Shown here: piece by piece, positions 25,635-34,360 of the stretch
How positions within the stretch are numbered: the stretch's first letter is position 1
Layout: each line of letters starts with the position of its first letter
Notes under the pieces: generated by a model
Database searches by the model: none
What the model saw: only the letters and a program-made list of their open reading frames with translations
Told to the model about the DNA's origin: nothing
Translations under genes and position numbers: made by a program
Assembly (NCBI RefSeq): GCF_001746915.1
Contig: NZ_MJGC01000068.1
Location: forward strand, 1 to 50,646
Direction: 5' to 3'
Origin: Desertifilum tharense IPPAS B-1220
GTDB lineage: Bacteria; Cyanobacteriota; Cyanobacteriia; Cyanobacteriales; Desertifilaceae
DNA length: 50,646 nucleotides

Positions 25635-27128
25635 ATGATTAACTTACGAGTCTTTCGCCGTCGCGGGAGAATGCGCTATCTCTGGATCTCGCTATTGCTG
25701 GTGAGTATGCTGGTGGTGAGTCAGTGGCGCATTCCCGCAATTGCAGCCACCGCCAGACACTACACGGAGTTAACCTTCGGCCCGCTGCCGGAAATTCAAT
25801 TTCCTGAGTATACGCGCTACCAAATGCGGAATGGCATCACGGTCTTTTTGATTGAAAACCGCGAGTTGCCTTTAGTCAACGGAACAGCGATGTTTCATAC
25901 TGGGGGACGCCTCGAACCCGCCGATAAGATTGGTTTAGCCAGTCTGACTGGAGAAGTGATGCGAACGGGAGGAACCCGCCAACATCCGCCAGCCGAATTG
26001 AACCAACTTTTAGAACAACGTGCAGCTTCGGTGGAAACTTCCATTGATACTGCTGTAGGTCAAGCGAGTTTTAGTGGTTTGTCCCAAGATACCGAGCAAA
26101 TTCTGGAGTTATTTGCTGAGGTGTTGCGCGAACCGGCGTTTGTTCCCGAACAGTTAGAGTTAGCCAAAACCCAGCGACGCGGGGAAATTGCTCGCCGCAA
26201 TGATAACCCGGATGGCATTGCTCGGCGCGAGTTTCAAAAACTGGTCTATGGCAATTCGAGTCCCTATGCTTGGACGATAGAATATGACACCCTCGACAAT
26301 ATCCGCCGCGAGGATTTAATTAACTTCTACCAGCAGTATTTCCATCCCAATAATATGATTTTGGGAATTGTTGGAGATTTTGATACGGCGACGATGCGCC
26401 GACTGTTGGAGGAGAAGTTTGGGAACTGGCAACCCTCCCCTGAGTTCCGGCGTCCGGCGTTACCTGGGGTGCAACAAGCCAATTCAGGTGGCGTATTTGT
26501 GATTGACCAGCCGCAGTTGACTCAAAGTAATATCTTGTTGGGTCATTTGGGGGGACAGCTTGATAGTCCCGACCATGCGGCGCTAACGGTGATGAATGAG
26601 GTTCTTAATGGGTTTGGGGGTCGCTTGTTTAATGAAGTGCGATCGCGCCAAGGTTTGGCCTATTCTGTGTATGGTTTTTGGAATCCTCGGTTTGATTTTC
26701 CCGGAACCTTTATCGCCGGGGGTCAAACCCGTTCTGAAGCAACGGTTCCCTTTATTCAGTCGGTGATGTCGGAAATTGAGCGCATTCGCACTGCTCCAAT
26801 TTCGGCTCAGGAGTTGCAATACGCTAAGGACTCGGTGTTAAATTCGTTTGTCTTCAATTTCCAAGACCCCTCTCAAGTTCTAGCGCGACTCATGCGTTAC
26901 GAATATTATGGCTATCCGGCTGATTTTATCTTCCAATACCAGCGCGGGGTCGAAAATACGACCATTGCCGATATACAGCGCGTCGCTAGAACCTATCTCA
27001 AACCCGAAAATATGGTGACGCTTGTGGTTGGCAACAATCAAGCAATCAATCCTCCCTTAAGCAGTCTAGCTCAAGGGACTTCGGTAACTTCGATTGATAT
27101 CACAATTCCCGATCGCAGTTCAACTTAA
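25635..27128 (+). CDS. M16 peptidase homologue, non-catalytic subunit
   Basis: 497 residues with an N-terminal hydrophobic export signal (YLWISLLLVSMLVVS); ATG 25671 is an alternative start. It has the same two-domain M16 fold, but the zinc motif is lost: the region aligned with HxxEH reads LASLTGEVM. The C-terminal domain keeps the arginine/tyrosine pair (EVRSRQGLAYSVYG) that binds substrate in M16B partners. It therefore most likely supplies the substrate-binding half of a heterodimer with the preceding gene, as in bacterial M16B and mitochondrial processing peptidase alpha. A strong terminator follows. Confidence 0.93.
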   Translation: MINLRVFRRRGRMRYLWISLLLVSMLVVSQWRIPAIAATARHYTELTFGPLPEIQFPEYTRYQMRNGITVFLIENRELPLVNGTAMFHTGGRLEPADKIGLASLTGEVMRTGGTRQHPPAELNQLLEQRAASVETSIDTAVGQASFSGLSQDTEQILELFAEVLREPAFVPEQLELAKTQRRGEIARRNDNPDGIARREFQKLVYGNSSPYAWTIEYDTLDNIRREDLINFYQQYFHPNNMILGIVGDFDTATMRRLLEEKFGNWQPSPEFRRPALPGVQQANSGGVFVIDQPQLTQSNILLGHLGGQLDSPDHAALTVMNEVLNGFGGRLFNEVRSRQGLAYSVYGFWNPRFDFPGTFIAGGQTRSEATVPFIQSVMSEIERIRTAPISAQELQYAKDSVLNSFVFNFQDPSQVLARLMRYEYYGYPADFIFQYQRGVENTTIADIQRVARTYLKPENMVTLVVGNNQAINPPLSSLAQGTSVTSIDITIPDRSST

Positions 27129-27129
27129 G

Positions 27130-27166
27130 ATCGCCTATCGGGGGTGAAAACCCCCGTGCGATTTTG
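27130..27166 (+). terminator. Terminator behind the M16 pair
   Basis: CGGGGGT-GAAA-ACCCCCG (27139-27156) is a 7-pair GNRA-type hairpin, extended by ATCGC/GCGAT (27130-27134 with 27158-27162) across a small internal loop and followed by TTTT. A classical rho-independent form. Confidence 0.85.
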
Positions 27167-27585
27167 TATGGCAATTGTTCTGAAAATGGCTCATCAAGAT
27201 TATTCAGTGACTTTTTACACAAACTGCTTTGATAAAATTGGTCTAAAAATCGAATTATTTATTCATTAATCTTCTTGCAAAAAGAGCCTAGACACCTATT
27301 TGTAAGCTTTTGAGCAATCGTCAGACATAAATTATTGCAGACTTCTCTACCTTCAGACAGAGAACTGGAGTAGTTCATGCTGATAGTCTTTTAAGTAACA
27401 TTAGTGCGGCTGTAAAGGCTTTTTGCTGAGACTTTTAACTTCTCGTTAGTTTAAGTAAAATGATGCCGCAAACATTGCTGTGCAAGGTTTAAGTTCAGGT
27501 TCAATTTTGATCTCTAACCGCTAATCCCAGGCAGGAAAACCTCTGCTGTCAATCAGCTATTGCAATTCATCTAGCGGGAGTCATC
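27167..27585. other. Leader region of the di-heme cytochrome gene
   Basis: 419 bases, AT-richer than the surroundings, without a convincing gene. TTTTAA and TAAAAT (about 27435-27463, 17 bases apart) could form a promoter, giving a leader of over 100 bases. GGGAG about 7 bases before ATG 27586 is the ribosome binding site. Confidence 0.4.
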
Positions 27586-29661
27586 ATGTCAAATCATCAT
27601 TCATCTTCTATTTCCTCCGACCCAACAATCTCCAATCAATCGCCTGAGCCAAACCGCTCATCCAGGCGACGAGAGCGAATCATTGCTTTTATTGTGGCGG
27701 CGATCGGTGCAGCACTCCTCTCAGTGCTGATTTTAGGAAGATTTAGCTTCGCCTATCTTCCTACGCAAGCGGCGGTACTCAACCCGGAAATGGCCGCCAT
27801 TGATGAGGCTTACGATGTATGGGGGCAAAGCATTACCACTGCTGAGGCTGAAAGTCTATTGGCAACTGAGCAAGGACGACAGGCTCTTTCTCCTGCCAAT
27901 GGAGCCGTCCAAATTACCGATGAGTTGGTGCAGCTTGGACGAGAAACGTTTTATCAACAAACCTTTAACAGCGAGCGCTTCTTTACCGATGTCGTTGGCT
28001 GGCTAGATGGTGGAATTCGTCTTAGGGACTATATCTCGGCAATTGTAGGACTCGCGGGGCGCGGTACCGATAATTTGCAAGTTCGCCTGAGTCGAGATGT
28101 GACCGTGGGCGGACAAACCTTTGAGCAAGGTACAGTTCTCAATACTGGGCTTGACGTTGCCCCAGGATCGTTACTGCCGATTGGTGCCCAAGTGAGCTAC
28201 GATCGCGGACGAATTCGTTTAGGGCTAACCTGTGCTGTCTGCCACTCAGCGTTCGATCCGGTGTCTGGAGAGGTGGTAGACGGCGTTACGAATCAAAATT
28301 TGGATGCTGGATTAATCCTGGCAATGGCCTCTAATTCTGCCGCTTATTTCACGCATACGGGTGTTGATGTGCGCGAAATGATGGATGGCGATGAAGTCAT
28401 GACGCTGCCCGATGGCACGCAGCAGGCCCTTCCGGATCGACAAGCCCTAGAAGATGCAGTTGATGCCGAACTGCTTGCCTGGCCGCCGGGTAGTTTTGAT
28501 ACAACAACGGACTTGGTGAATAATCCCGTGCGGGTGCCAGACTCTTTTACACGGGGAGATCATCCCTTTGCCTGGACTGGAAACCAGGTTGTTGGCCCGT
28601 TTCGGGGACTGAGTACCCTAAATAACAATGTATTTACGGTCGGCGCAGATACCTTATCGGACGCTGAAAAAATGGCAGTTTTGTACGATCTCGATCCTGA
28701 AGAATATCGCGCGATCGTGCTACGAAATGCCTCCTATGAACCGATCCGCTACGATCCAGCTACAGAAACTCGTCCCCCCTCTGAACTGATTGAGGCGCAG
28801 GGTCACTGGTCGCCCGTTGCGACCTTTGCCGATGGCGTGCCGCTCCCGACTTTCCCCAATGCCTCTATTATGAGTTTGATCAGTTTTGTGGCAGGTACGC
28901 CCGGTTCGTTTGTCTGGCAAGAGAATAATGCGATGTCTGCTTTTCAAGATAGGCTGATCGCACCTCCACCGCCCCAAATTGCGGATATTTCTGTTCGAGA
29001 ACGGGGCCGTCAAGTGTTTAGTTCGGCCGGGTGCGTGTCTTGTCATGCGGGAGCCGCTTTAACCAATAATACGGTCTTGCCGATCGCACAAGTGGGAACG
29101 GCCCCAACTAGAGCGCGTAGCCTCGCGGCAATCTGGGAACAATTAGCTCCACCCCAAACCCAAAGTTTTGATACTCCCATTCCAGTGCCGGAAGATGCCC
29201 GCGTGCTTGAAGTTCCTTTGGATGATGTCGATATGGATCAACTCGAATTAGCTTGGGCTGCGGATGGTGAAGGCGGTTATAAGGTTAAAGGGTTGTTGGG
29301 AGCCTACTGGAATGCGCCTTATTTGCACGATGGTGGGGTTGCGGTGGGAGACAACATTGAAACGGAAGTGGGTGTTCCTGCAACTCTCATGTCGAATGTT
29401 CGCGTGAATCCGGCTAATAGTTTACTGGGTCTGATCGATCGGCAATTGCGCGATCGCATTATTCAAGCCAACCGTGAAGCGGGACTAGAAGCCGTTGATG
29501 TGCAGGGTATTGGACATGAGCATTGGGTGGATGAGGCGGCAGGCTTCAGTGTTGATGACCAACAAGCCTTAATTCAATATCTGCTTTGGCCTTCGGATCT
29601 GCCGATCCCGGTTGAAACAGAAGCGAATGAAGCGGCTTCAGAGCTTGTGGCAAGCAACTAG
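27586..29661 (+). CDS. Membrane-anchored di-heme c-type cytochrome (RoxA / di-heme peroxidase-like)
   Basis: 691 residues. A polar N-terminus, one membrane segment (about 29-50, RERIIAFIVAAIGAALLSVLIL), then a large exported domain with two heme c sites: CAVCH (C216-H220) and CVSCH (C483-H487). Near the C-terminus KGLLGAYWNAPYLHDGGV matches the 'aPYlHdGs' motif of MauG/cytochrome c peroxidase relatives and of RoxA-like oxygenases. Size and heme spacing are nearer to RoxA-type and large di-heme proteins than to classical 330-residue peroxidases. The reaction is not known; peroxide reduction or oxidative cleavage are both possible. It forms a single-gene unit with its own leader and terminator. 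Confidence 0.82.
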   Translation: MSNHHSSSISSDPTISNQSPEPNRSSRRRERIIAFIVAAIGAALLSVLILGRFSFAYLPTQAAVLNPEMAAIDEAYDVWGQSITTAEAESLLATEQGRQALSPANGAVQITDELVQLGRETFYQQTFNSERFFTDVVGWLDGGIRLRDYISAIVGLAGRGTDNLQVRLSRDVTVGGQTFEQGTVLNTGLDVAPGSLLPIGAQVSYDRGRIRLGLTCAVCHSAFDPVSGEVVDGVTNQNLDAGLILAMASNSAAYFTHTGVDVREMMDGDEVMTLPDGTQQALPDRQALEDAVDAELLAWPPGSFDTTTDLVNNPVRVPDSFTRGDHPFAWTGNQVVGPFRGLSTLNNNVFTVGADTLSDAEKMAVLYDLDPEEYRAIVLRNASYEPIRYDPATETRPPSELIEAQGHWSPVATFADGVPLPTFPNASIMSLISFVAGTPGSFVWQENNAMSAFQDRLIAPPPPQIADISVRERGRQVFSSAGCVSCHAGAALTNNTVLPIAQVGTAPTRARSLAAIWEQLAPPQTQSFDTPIPVPEDARVLEVPLDDVDMDQLELAWAADGEGGYKVKGLLGAYWNAPYLHDGGVAVGDNIETEVGVPATLMSNVRVNPANSLLGLIDRQLRDRIIQANREAGLEAVDVQGIGHEHWVDEAAGFSVDDQQALIQYLLWPSDLPIPVETEANEAASELVASN

Positions 29662-29675
29662 AGCAGAATTGAAAC

Positions 29676-29710
29676 AAAAACTGACGATCGCGGTTAGATC
29701 GTCAGTTTTT
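29676..29710. terminator. Bidirectional terminator behind the di-heme cytochrome
   Basis: AAAAACTGACGATC, 7-base loop GCGGTTA, GATCGTCAGTTTTT: a perfect 14-pair hairpin with A and T runs at its ends. It can end both the cytochrome and the DUF427 transcripts. Confidence 0.93.
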
Positions 29711-29736
29711 GGCGCTGAGAACGCTTTTAACGATGG

Positions 29737-30030
29737 CTAAACTTCGACTTTAACGCCTTTCCAAAACGCGATATAGCCTTCAATATTTTTGGCGCGTTCT
29801 TTGGCTTGGGGATAATACCAAGCGGCGTCCTTATTGGTTTCTCCATTCACCACAATACTGTAGTAACTGGCAACCCCTTTCCAAGGACAAGTGGTGTGGG
29901 TATTGCTTTCTTGAAAATACTCGCGGTTGATTGCATCGGGGGGGAAATACTGATTTCCTTCTACCACCTCAGTGCGATCGCTCTCGGCTAAAACTGCACC
30001 ATTCCAAATTGCTTTCGGCATAACTTGCAT
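29737..30030 (-). CDS. DUF427 domain protein
   Basis: 97 residues from ATG 30030 with GGAG just upstream; ATG 30021 (MPKAIWNG) is the start seen in most relatives. Conserved features of DUF427 are all present: AIWNGAVLAESDRTEVVEGNQYFP, CPWKGVASYY and DAAWYYPQAKERAKNIEGYIAFW. The domain is a small beta-barrel of unknown biochemical role that is widespread in bacteria and fungi. It converges with the di-heme cytochrome and diverges from aas. Confidence 0.92.
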   Translation of the reverse strand: MQVMPKAIWNGAVLAESDRTEVVEGNQYFPPDAINREYFQESNTHTTCPWKGVASYYSIVVNGETNKDAAWYYPQAKERAKNIEGYIAFWKGVKVEV

Positions 30031-30164
30031 TCAACTCCATAACGCTCCCACTGGATTCTAGCGCGTTATTTCACCGATCAATTGAGTCAGTTTCTCGATA
30101 AGATAACAGGAACAGCGCTTGGGGAAGTCTATTCTCAGGCTTGTAGTAGCTTGCGACTAATGCC

Positions 30165-32099
30165 ATGAAATCAACCCCTCCCTATTCCATGACCGAACGA
30201 GAACGCGCTAACCTTCAGCGCATGATTGACTATTCTTCAGTCAACTCGCTAGCGGAAGTTTGGGCGATCGCATCTCGGCAATTTAGTCAGATTCCAGCGA
30301 TTATTGAACCGCACGCTAAACCCGAAGTCAGCCTCACCTACGGGCAACTGTATCAACAAATGCAGCAATTTGCCGCAGGGGTGCAAGCCTTGGGAGTCCA
30401 AGTTGGCGATCGCATTTGCCTATTTGCTGATAATAGCTCTCGTTGGTTGATTGCCGATCAAGGGATGATGCTCGCTGGAGCCGTTGATGTCGTCCGCAGC
30501 GCTCAAGCCGATAAAGACGAACTCCTCTACATAATCGACAATAGCGGCTCAACTGGATTAGTCGTTGAAGATATCGCCACCCTGCAAAAAGTTCGCTCTG
30601 GCTTAGACGCTCTCCCGCTGAAGTTTGTAATTTTGCTCAGTGCAGAAGAACCTCCCGCCGAAGAAGGTTTTAACGTTCTCAACTACCCGCAATTGATGGA
30701 GTTGGGTTCGAGCCATTCTCTACAACCCGTTGAGCAAAATCTAAGAGCCTTAGCCACCTTAATTTACACTTCCGGCACCACTGGGAGGCCCAAAGGCGTG
30801 ATGCTCTCCCACGGGAACCTGCTCCACCAAGTCAGCACCCTAGGCGTCGTGCTGCAACCTAAACCCGGTTCTCGCATTCTAGCCATTCTCCCCACTTGGC
30901 ACGCCTACGAACGCTCCTGCGAATACTTCCTCTTTTCCCAAGGTTGTACCCAGATTTACACCAATCTGCGGAATGTCAAAACCGACCTGAAAAAGTATAA
31001 ACCAAACTATATGGTGGGCGTTCCCCGGTTGTGGGAATCCATCTATGAAGGGGTGGAACGCCAATTTCGCGAACAACCCCCCAAAAAGCAAAAACTAGTC
31101 AATAACTTCCTCGCCGCTTCCGGACGCTACATCGAAGCCAAGCGCACCTGGCAAGGGCTAAATTTAGCTAATCTGAACCCCAGTTTACCGCAACGTCTGG
31201 GGGCAGCCGTTCAGATGGCGATGTATTATCCCGTCCATCGGCTCGGAGAGCAGTTGGTGTACAAGAAAGTCCGCGAAGCCACGGGTGGAGAAATTTTCCA
31301 AGTGATTAGCGGGGGTGGCTCTTTAGCCAAACACCTCGATACTTTCTTTGAAATTGTCGGGATTGAAATTTTAGTGGGGTACGGACTGACAGAAACTGCT
31401 CCCGTGACCAATGCGCGGCGTCCTTGGCGCAACCTGCGGGGTTCTGCGGGTCAACCTATCCCCGGAACCGAGATTAAGATTGTAGACCCCCAAACGCGCC
31501 AACCGCTACCCGTTGGAGAGCGAGGCTTAGTGTTGATTCGCGGCCCGCAAGTGATGCAAGGCTATTACAACAATAACCAAGCGACGGCAAAAGCGATTGA
31601 TGCAGAGGGGTGGTTTGATAGCGGCGATTTGGGTTGGGTGACGCCAGACAATGATTTAGTTTTGACTGGACGTGCCAAAGATACGATTGTGCTAACCAAT
31701 GGCGAGAATATTGAGCCGCAACCGCTTGAAGATGCGTGTTTAAGAAGTCCCTATATTGACCAAATTATGCTGGTTGGACAAGACCAGCGATCGCTTGGTG
31801 CTTTAATTGTCCCCAATACTACTGCTCTAGAGCAATGGGCGCAAGAAACCAACCAAGCCAATCTCCTCTCTCCTCAACTCGATTTAGGACATAAAGCGAT
31901 TCAAGAGTTAATTCGCCAAGAACTCAACCGGGAAGTGAAGAACCGTCCGGGATATCGCGCCGACGACCGAATTGGCCCGTTTCGCCTGATTGCCGAACCC
32001 TTTTCGATCGACAATGGCATGATGACCCAGACACTAAAAATCAAGCGACCCGTTGTCAGCGATCGCTATCGCGATATGATTAACGGGATGTTTGAGTAA
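30165..32099 (+). CDS. aas: Acyl-ACP/long-chain acyl-CoA synthetase (Aas type)
   Basis: 644 residues of the AMP-forming adenylate synthetase superfamily. P-loop LIYTSGTTGRPKGVMLSHGN, the A5 motif VGYGLTETAPV, GWFDSGDLGWV and LTGRAKDTIVLTNGENIEP are intact; the penultimate lysine is in MTQTLKIKRP. The inserted segment around VPRLWESIYEGVERQF is typical of cyanobacterial Aas (Slr1609 type), which recycles free fatty acids released from membrane lipids by charging ACP. The last bases overlap a long frame of the next gene, but that gene most likely starts about 100 bases later. Confidence 0.93.
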   Translation: MKSTPPYSMTERERANLQRMIDYSSVNSLAEVWAIASRQFSQIPAIIEPHAKPEVSLTYGQLYQQMQQFAAGVQALGVQVGDRICLFADNSSRWLIADQGMMLAGAVDVVRSAQADKDELLYIIDNSGSTGLVVEDIATLQKVRSGLDALPLKFVILLSAEEPPAEEGFNVLNYPQLMELGSSHSLQPVEQNLRALATLIYTSGTTGRPKGVMLSHGNLLHQVSTLGVVLQPKPGSRILAILPTWHAYERSCEYFLFSQGCTQIYTNLRNVKTDLKKYKPNYMVGVPRLWESIYEGVERQFREQPPKKQKLVNNFLAASGRYIEAKRTWQGLNLANLNPSLPQRLGAAVQMAMYYPVHRLGEQLVYKKVREATGGEIFQVISGGGSLAKHLDTFFEIVGIEILVGYGLTETAPVTNARRPWRNLRGSAGQPIPGTEIKIVDPQTRQPLPVGERGLVLIRGPQVMQGYYNNNQATAKAIDAEGWFDSGDLGWVTPDNDLVLTGRAKDTIVLTNGENIEPQPLEDACLRSPYIDQIMLVGQDQRSLGALIVPNTTALEQWAQETNQANLLSPQLDLGHKAIQELIRQELNREVKNRPGYRADDRIGPFRLIAEPFSIDNGMMTQTLKIKRPVVSDRYRDMINGMFE

Positions 32100-32199
32100 A
32101 GGTCACTCCCTCCTGGGGTTTGAGTCCGCAACTGACCCACAACCCCCCGCGAGACGAGTAGATCCAATCGACTCCATTTCTCAATATTTCTCACCGCTT

Positions 32200-32649
32200 A
32201 TGGATACTTCTCAATCACACTTGCTCTTGAAGCGACCCGTTACCGTCAAAGCAATTGTTACGCCTCGTTGGAAAGAAGAAGCGCAACAGCAGTTACAAAC
32301 TCAACTCAATCAAGTGGATAGCCAACTGCAACAGTTGGAAATGCAGGGACAGCGAATGATTGCTGAAATCCAAAAGCAAACCATTCAACCCCCCGGCCCC
32401 CAAACGGCTCAGCAAATGGAAAATATCCAATTGCAAGTGAACCAGCGTAAAAACGAACTGCTCGAACAAAAAAATATGATGCTTCAGCAGTTGAATCAGG
32501 TGCAAATGCTCGAACTCAACCAAGAAGTAGACCAGGGACAAATTGATAGCTTCTTCCGCATCGAACCGGGAGATAACTTGATTCAAAAAATGCGCGTGGA
32601 AATTCTGCTCCGAGATGGAGTAGTTGAAGAAATTCGCGGCGATATCTAA
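32200..32649 (+). CDS. YlqD-family coiled-coil protein
   Basis: 149 residues from ATG 32200 (MDTSQSHLL). The frame extends 36 codons upstream to 32092, overlapping aas, without family support. It begins with LLLKRPVTVKAIVTPRWKEE, continues as a long glutamine-rich heptad helix (about 28-110), and ends with a small beta part (DNLIQKMRVEILLRDGVVEEIRGDI). This matches the YlqD family of unknown function. It may be cotranscribed with aas. A transposase remnant begins within about 25 bases of its stop. Confidence 0.82.
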   Translation: MDTSQSHLLLKRPVTVKAIVTPRWKEEAQQQLQTQLNQVDSQLQQLEMQGQRMIAEIQKQTIQPPGPQTAQQMENIQLQVNQRKNELLEQKNMMLQQLNQVQMLELNQEVDQGQIDSFFRIEPGDNLIQKMRVEILLRDGVVEEIRGDI

Positions 32650-32672
32650 ATTCGATTCTAGAGTCAGGGCTA

Positions 32673-32945
32673 TTGGGTACAATTCTAAAGGATTGTTCCA
32701 ATTGTGGCGAGAGACTGCCAAAAAAGCTGTACATTTGCATCCACGATTGTCCCCATTGTGGATGTCGTTTGGATCGCAACCAGAAGGCAGCGATTAATAT
32801 CAAAAATAGAGCGGTAGGGCAGTCCGTTCTTAAAGCCAAACGTCTCCGAGCGCGATCGCCGGATTGGTTTGGAAGCCTACACCGGACCTGTATCGGTGTA
32901 GGAGCTGTCACGTCGAGAAATGAATTGCTCGCCTCGCGCTTGTAG
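32673..32945 (+). pseudogene. C-terminal remnant of an IS200/IS605-family TnpB
   Basis: Only the last part of a TnpB (OrfB) is left: the zinc ribbon with DCSNCG and CPHCGCRLDRNQ and the adjoining helix AAINIKNRAVG. The aspartate in LDRNQKAA corresponds to the last residue of the RuvC catalytic triad. The frame from TTG 32673 gives 90 residues against roughly 400 for an intact protein. Just upstream, TACAATTCTAAA in another frame would read YNSK, as in the usual Y-x-S-x-x-CSxCG motif, which points to a one-base frameshift. No TnpA and no left end are visible. The element is dead as a transposase. Confidence 0.85.
32876..32902 (+). other. Right-end hairpin of the TnpB element (possible omega/reRNA scaffold)
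   Basis: CCTACACCG, 9-base loop GACCTGTAT, CGGTGTAGG form a perfect 9-pair stem inside the 3' part of the TnpB remnant. Hairpins here are recognised by TnpA in IS200/IS605 elements and form part of the omega/reRNA scaffold of active TnpB systems. The stem is undamaged although the protein is gone. Confidence 0.6.
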
Positions 32946-32978
32946 ACAACACATCAACGGATAACAGACAACGAACAA

Positions 32979-34274
32979 ATGACAATCCATGAAGTATTCA
33001 TGCCCGCCCTTAGCTCAACGATGACTGAGGGGAAAATCGTTTCTTGGGTCAAATCGCCGGGAGAAAAGGTAGAAAAGGGCGAAACGGTAGTGATTGTAGA
33101 ATCGGATAAAGCCGATATGGATGTAGAGTCCTTCTACGAAGGCTACCTGGCTACCATTATTGTAGAGGCTGGGGGGGTTGCTCCGGTCGGAGAGGCGATC
33201 GCGTTGATTGCCGAAACCGAAGCTGAAATTGAAACCGCTAAACAGCAAAGCGCCCAAAAATCTGCACCTCAACCCGTTGCGGCTAGCACCTCGGCCCCTG
33301 GTACGCGCACCGGAACCGCCAATCCTCAAGCGCCAGAACTGACTCAGCCCGTCGCTGAAACCGCAGCGCAGCAGATTAGCCACAAAAATGGTCGCACAAT
33401 TGCCTCTCCTCGCGCCCGCAAGCTGGCGAAAGAGCTAAAAGTCGATCTGAGTACCTTACAAGGGAGCGGCCCCTACGGGCGCATCGTAGCTGAAGATGTG
33501 GAATCTGCCGTAGGTCGAGCCAAAACTGCACCGCCGGCCCCCGTTGCGCCTCAACCCACTCCCCAAAAAGCCCCGACTCCAGCAGCGCCCGCGGCCGTTC
33601 CAGGCCAAGCCGTACCGCTCAACACCCTGCAAAATGCGGTTGTTCGCAATATGGTGGCTAGCCTGCAAGTGCCCACCTATCGCGTAGGCTACACCATTAC
33701 AACCGATGCCCTCGATGGACTTTACAAGCAAATTAAGTCTAAAGGGGTGACAATGACGGCTTTACTCGCGAAGGCGATCGCCGTTACCCTACAAAAGCAT
33801 CCGCTGATTAACTCCAGCTACACCGACCAAGGGGTGGTCTACCACAACGCCATTAATATTGCGGTCGCCGTCGCAATGGATGATGGCGGTTTAATTACCC
33901 CCGTGTTGCGAAATGCAGACCAAGCGGATATTTATTCCTTGTCTCGCACTTGGAAGGACTTGGTAGAACGGTCTAGAACCAAGCAATTGCAACCGGAAGA
34001 ATATAGCACCGGGACGTTTACCCTTTCTAATTTAGGGATGTTCGGGGTCGATCGCTTTGATGCGATTTTACCCGCAGGACAAGGCGCTATTTTGGCGGTT
34101 GGGGCTTCTCGTCCGCAAGTCGTAGCAACAGAAGACGGTTTGCTAGGCGTTCGCCGACAAATGCAAGTCAATATTACTTGCGATCACCGGATGATTTACG
34201 GCGCGCACGCGGCGGCGTTCCTCAAAGATTTGGCGAAGTTAATTGAACAAAATCCCCAATCTTTAACGCTGTAG
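32979..34274 (+). CDS. pdhC: Dihydrolipoamide acetyltransferase (E2) of pyruvate dehydrogenase
   Basis: 431 residues. Lipoyl domain at the N-terminus with lipoylated lysine in VESDKADM (K44), an alanine/proline-rich linker (about 90-130), peripheral-subunit-binding domain (about 137-172; ASPRARKLAKELKVDL, GSGPYGRIVAEDV), a second flexible linker, and the catalytic domain ending in DHRMIYGAHAAAFLKD. The active-site histidine is intact; the usual DHRxxDG reads DHRMIYG, which is the common cyanobacterial and plastid form as I recall. It transfers acetyl groups to CoA. No E1 or E3 gene is adjacent. The upstream 33 bases follow directly on the TnpB remnant. Confidence 0.93.
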   Translation: MTIHEVFMPALSSTMTEGKIVSWVKSPGEKVEKGETVVIVESDKADMDVESFYEGYLATIIVEAGGVAPVGEAIALIAETEAEIETAKQQSAQKSAPQPVAASTSAPGTRTGTANPQAPELTQPVAETAAQQISHKNGRTIASPRARKLAKELKVDLSTLQGSGPYGRIVAEDVESAVGRAKTAPPAPVAPQPTPQKAPTPAAPAAVPGQAVPLNTLQNAVVRNMVASLQVPTYRVGYTITTDALDGLYKQIKSKGVTMTALLAKAIAVTLQKHPLINSSYTDQGVVYHNAINIAVAVAMDDGGLITPVLRNADQADIYSLSRTWKDLVERSRTKQLQPEEYSTGTFTLSNLGMFGVDRFDAILPAGQGAILAVGASRPQVVATEDGLLGVRRQMQVNITCDHRMIYGAHAAAFLKDLAKLIEQNPQSLTL

Positions 34275-34298
34275 ATTGTTATCAATAAACCTCAAAGC

Positions 34299-34324
34299 TA
34301 GCCTGGAGCCTCCACTCCGGGCTA
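34299..34324. terminator. Hairpin between the E2 and GGDEF/EAL genes
   Basis: TAGCCTGGAG, loop CCTCCA, CTCCGGGCTA: 10 pairs with one G-T wobble, between two convergent genes. No T-run follows, so it is a terminator candidate only. Confidence 0.5.
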
Positions 34325-34360
34325 ATTGCTTGAAGGCCTAGAATCTGACTGTTTTTTGAC

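Noticed and set aside
32092..32199. N-terminal extension of the YlqD gene overlapping aas
   Set aside because: The 36 extra residues are unlike the family, and ATG 32200 starts just before the conserved domain.
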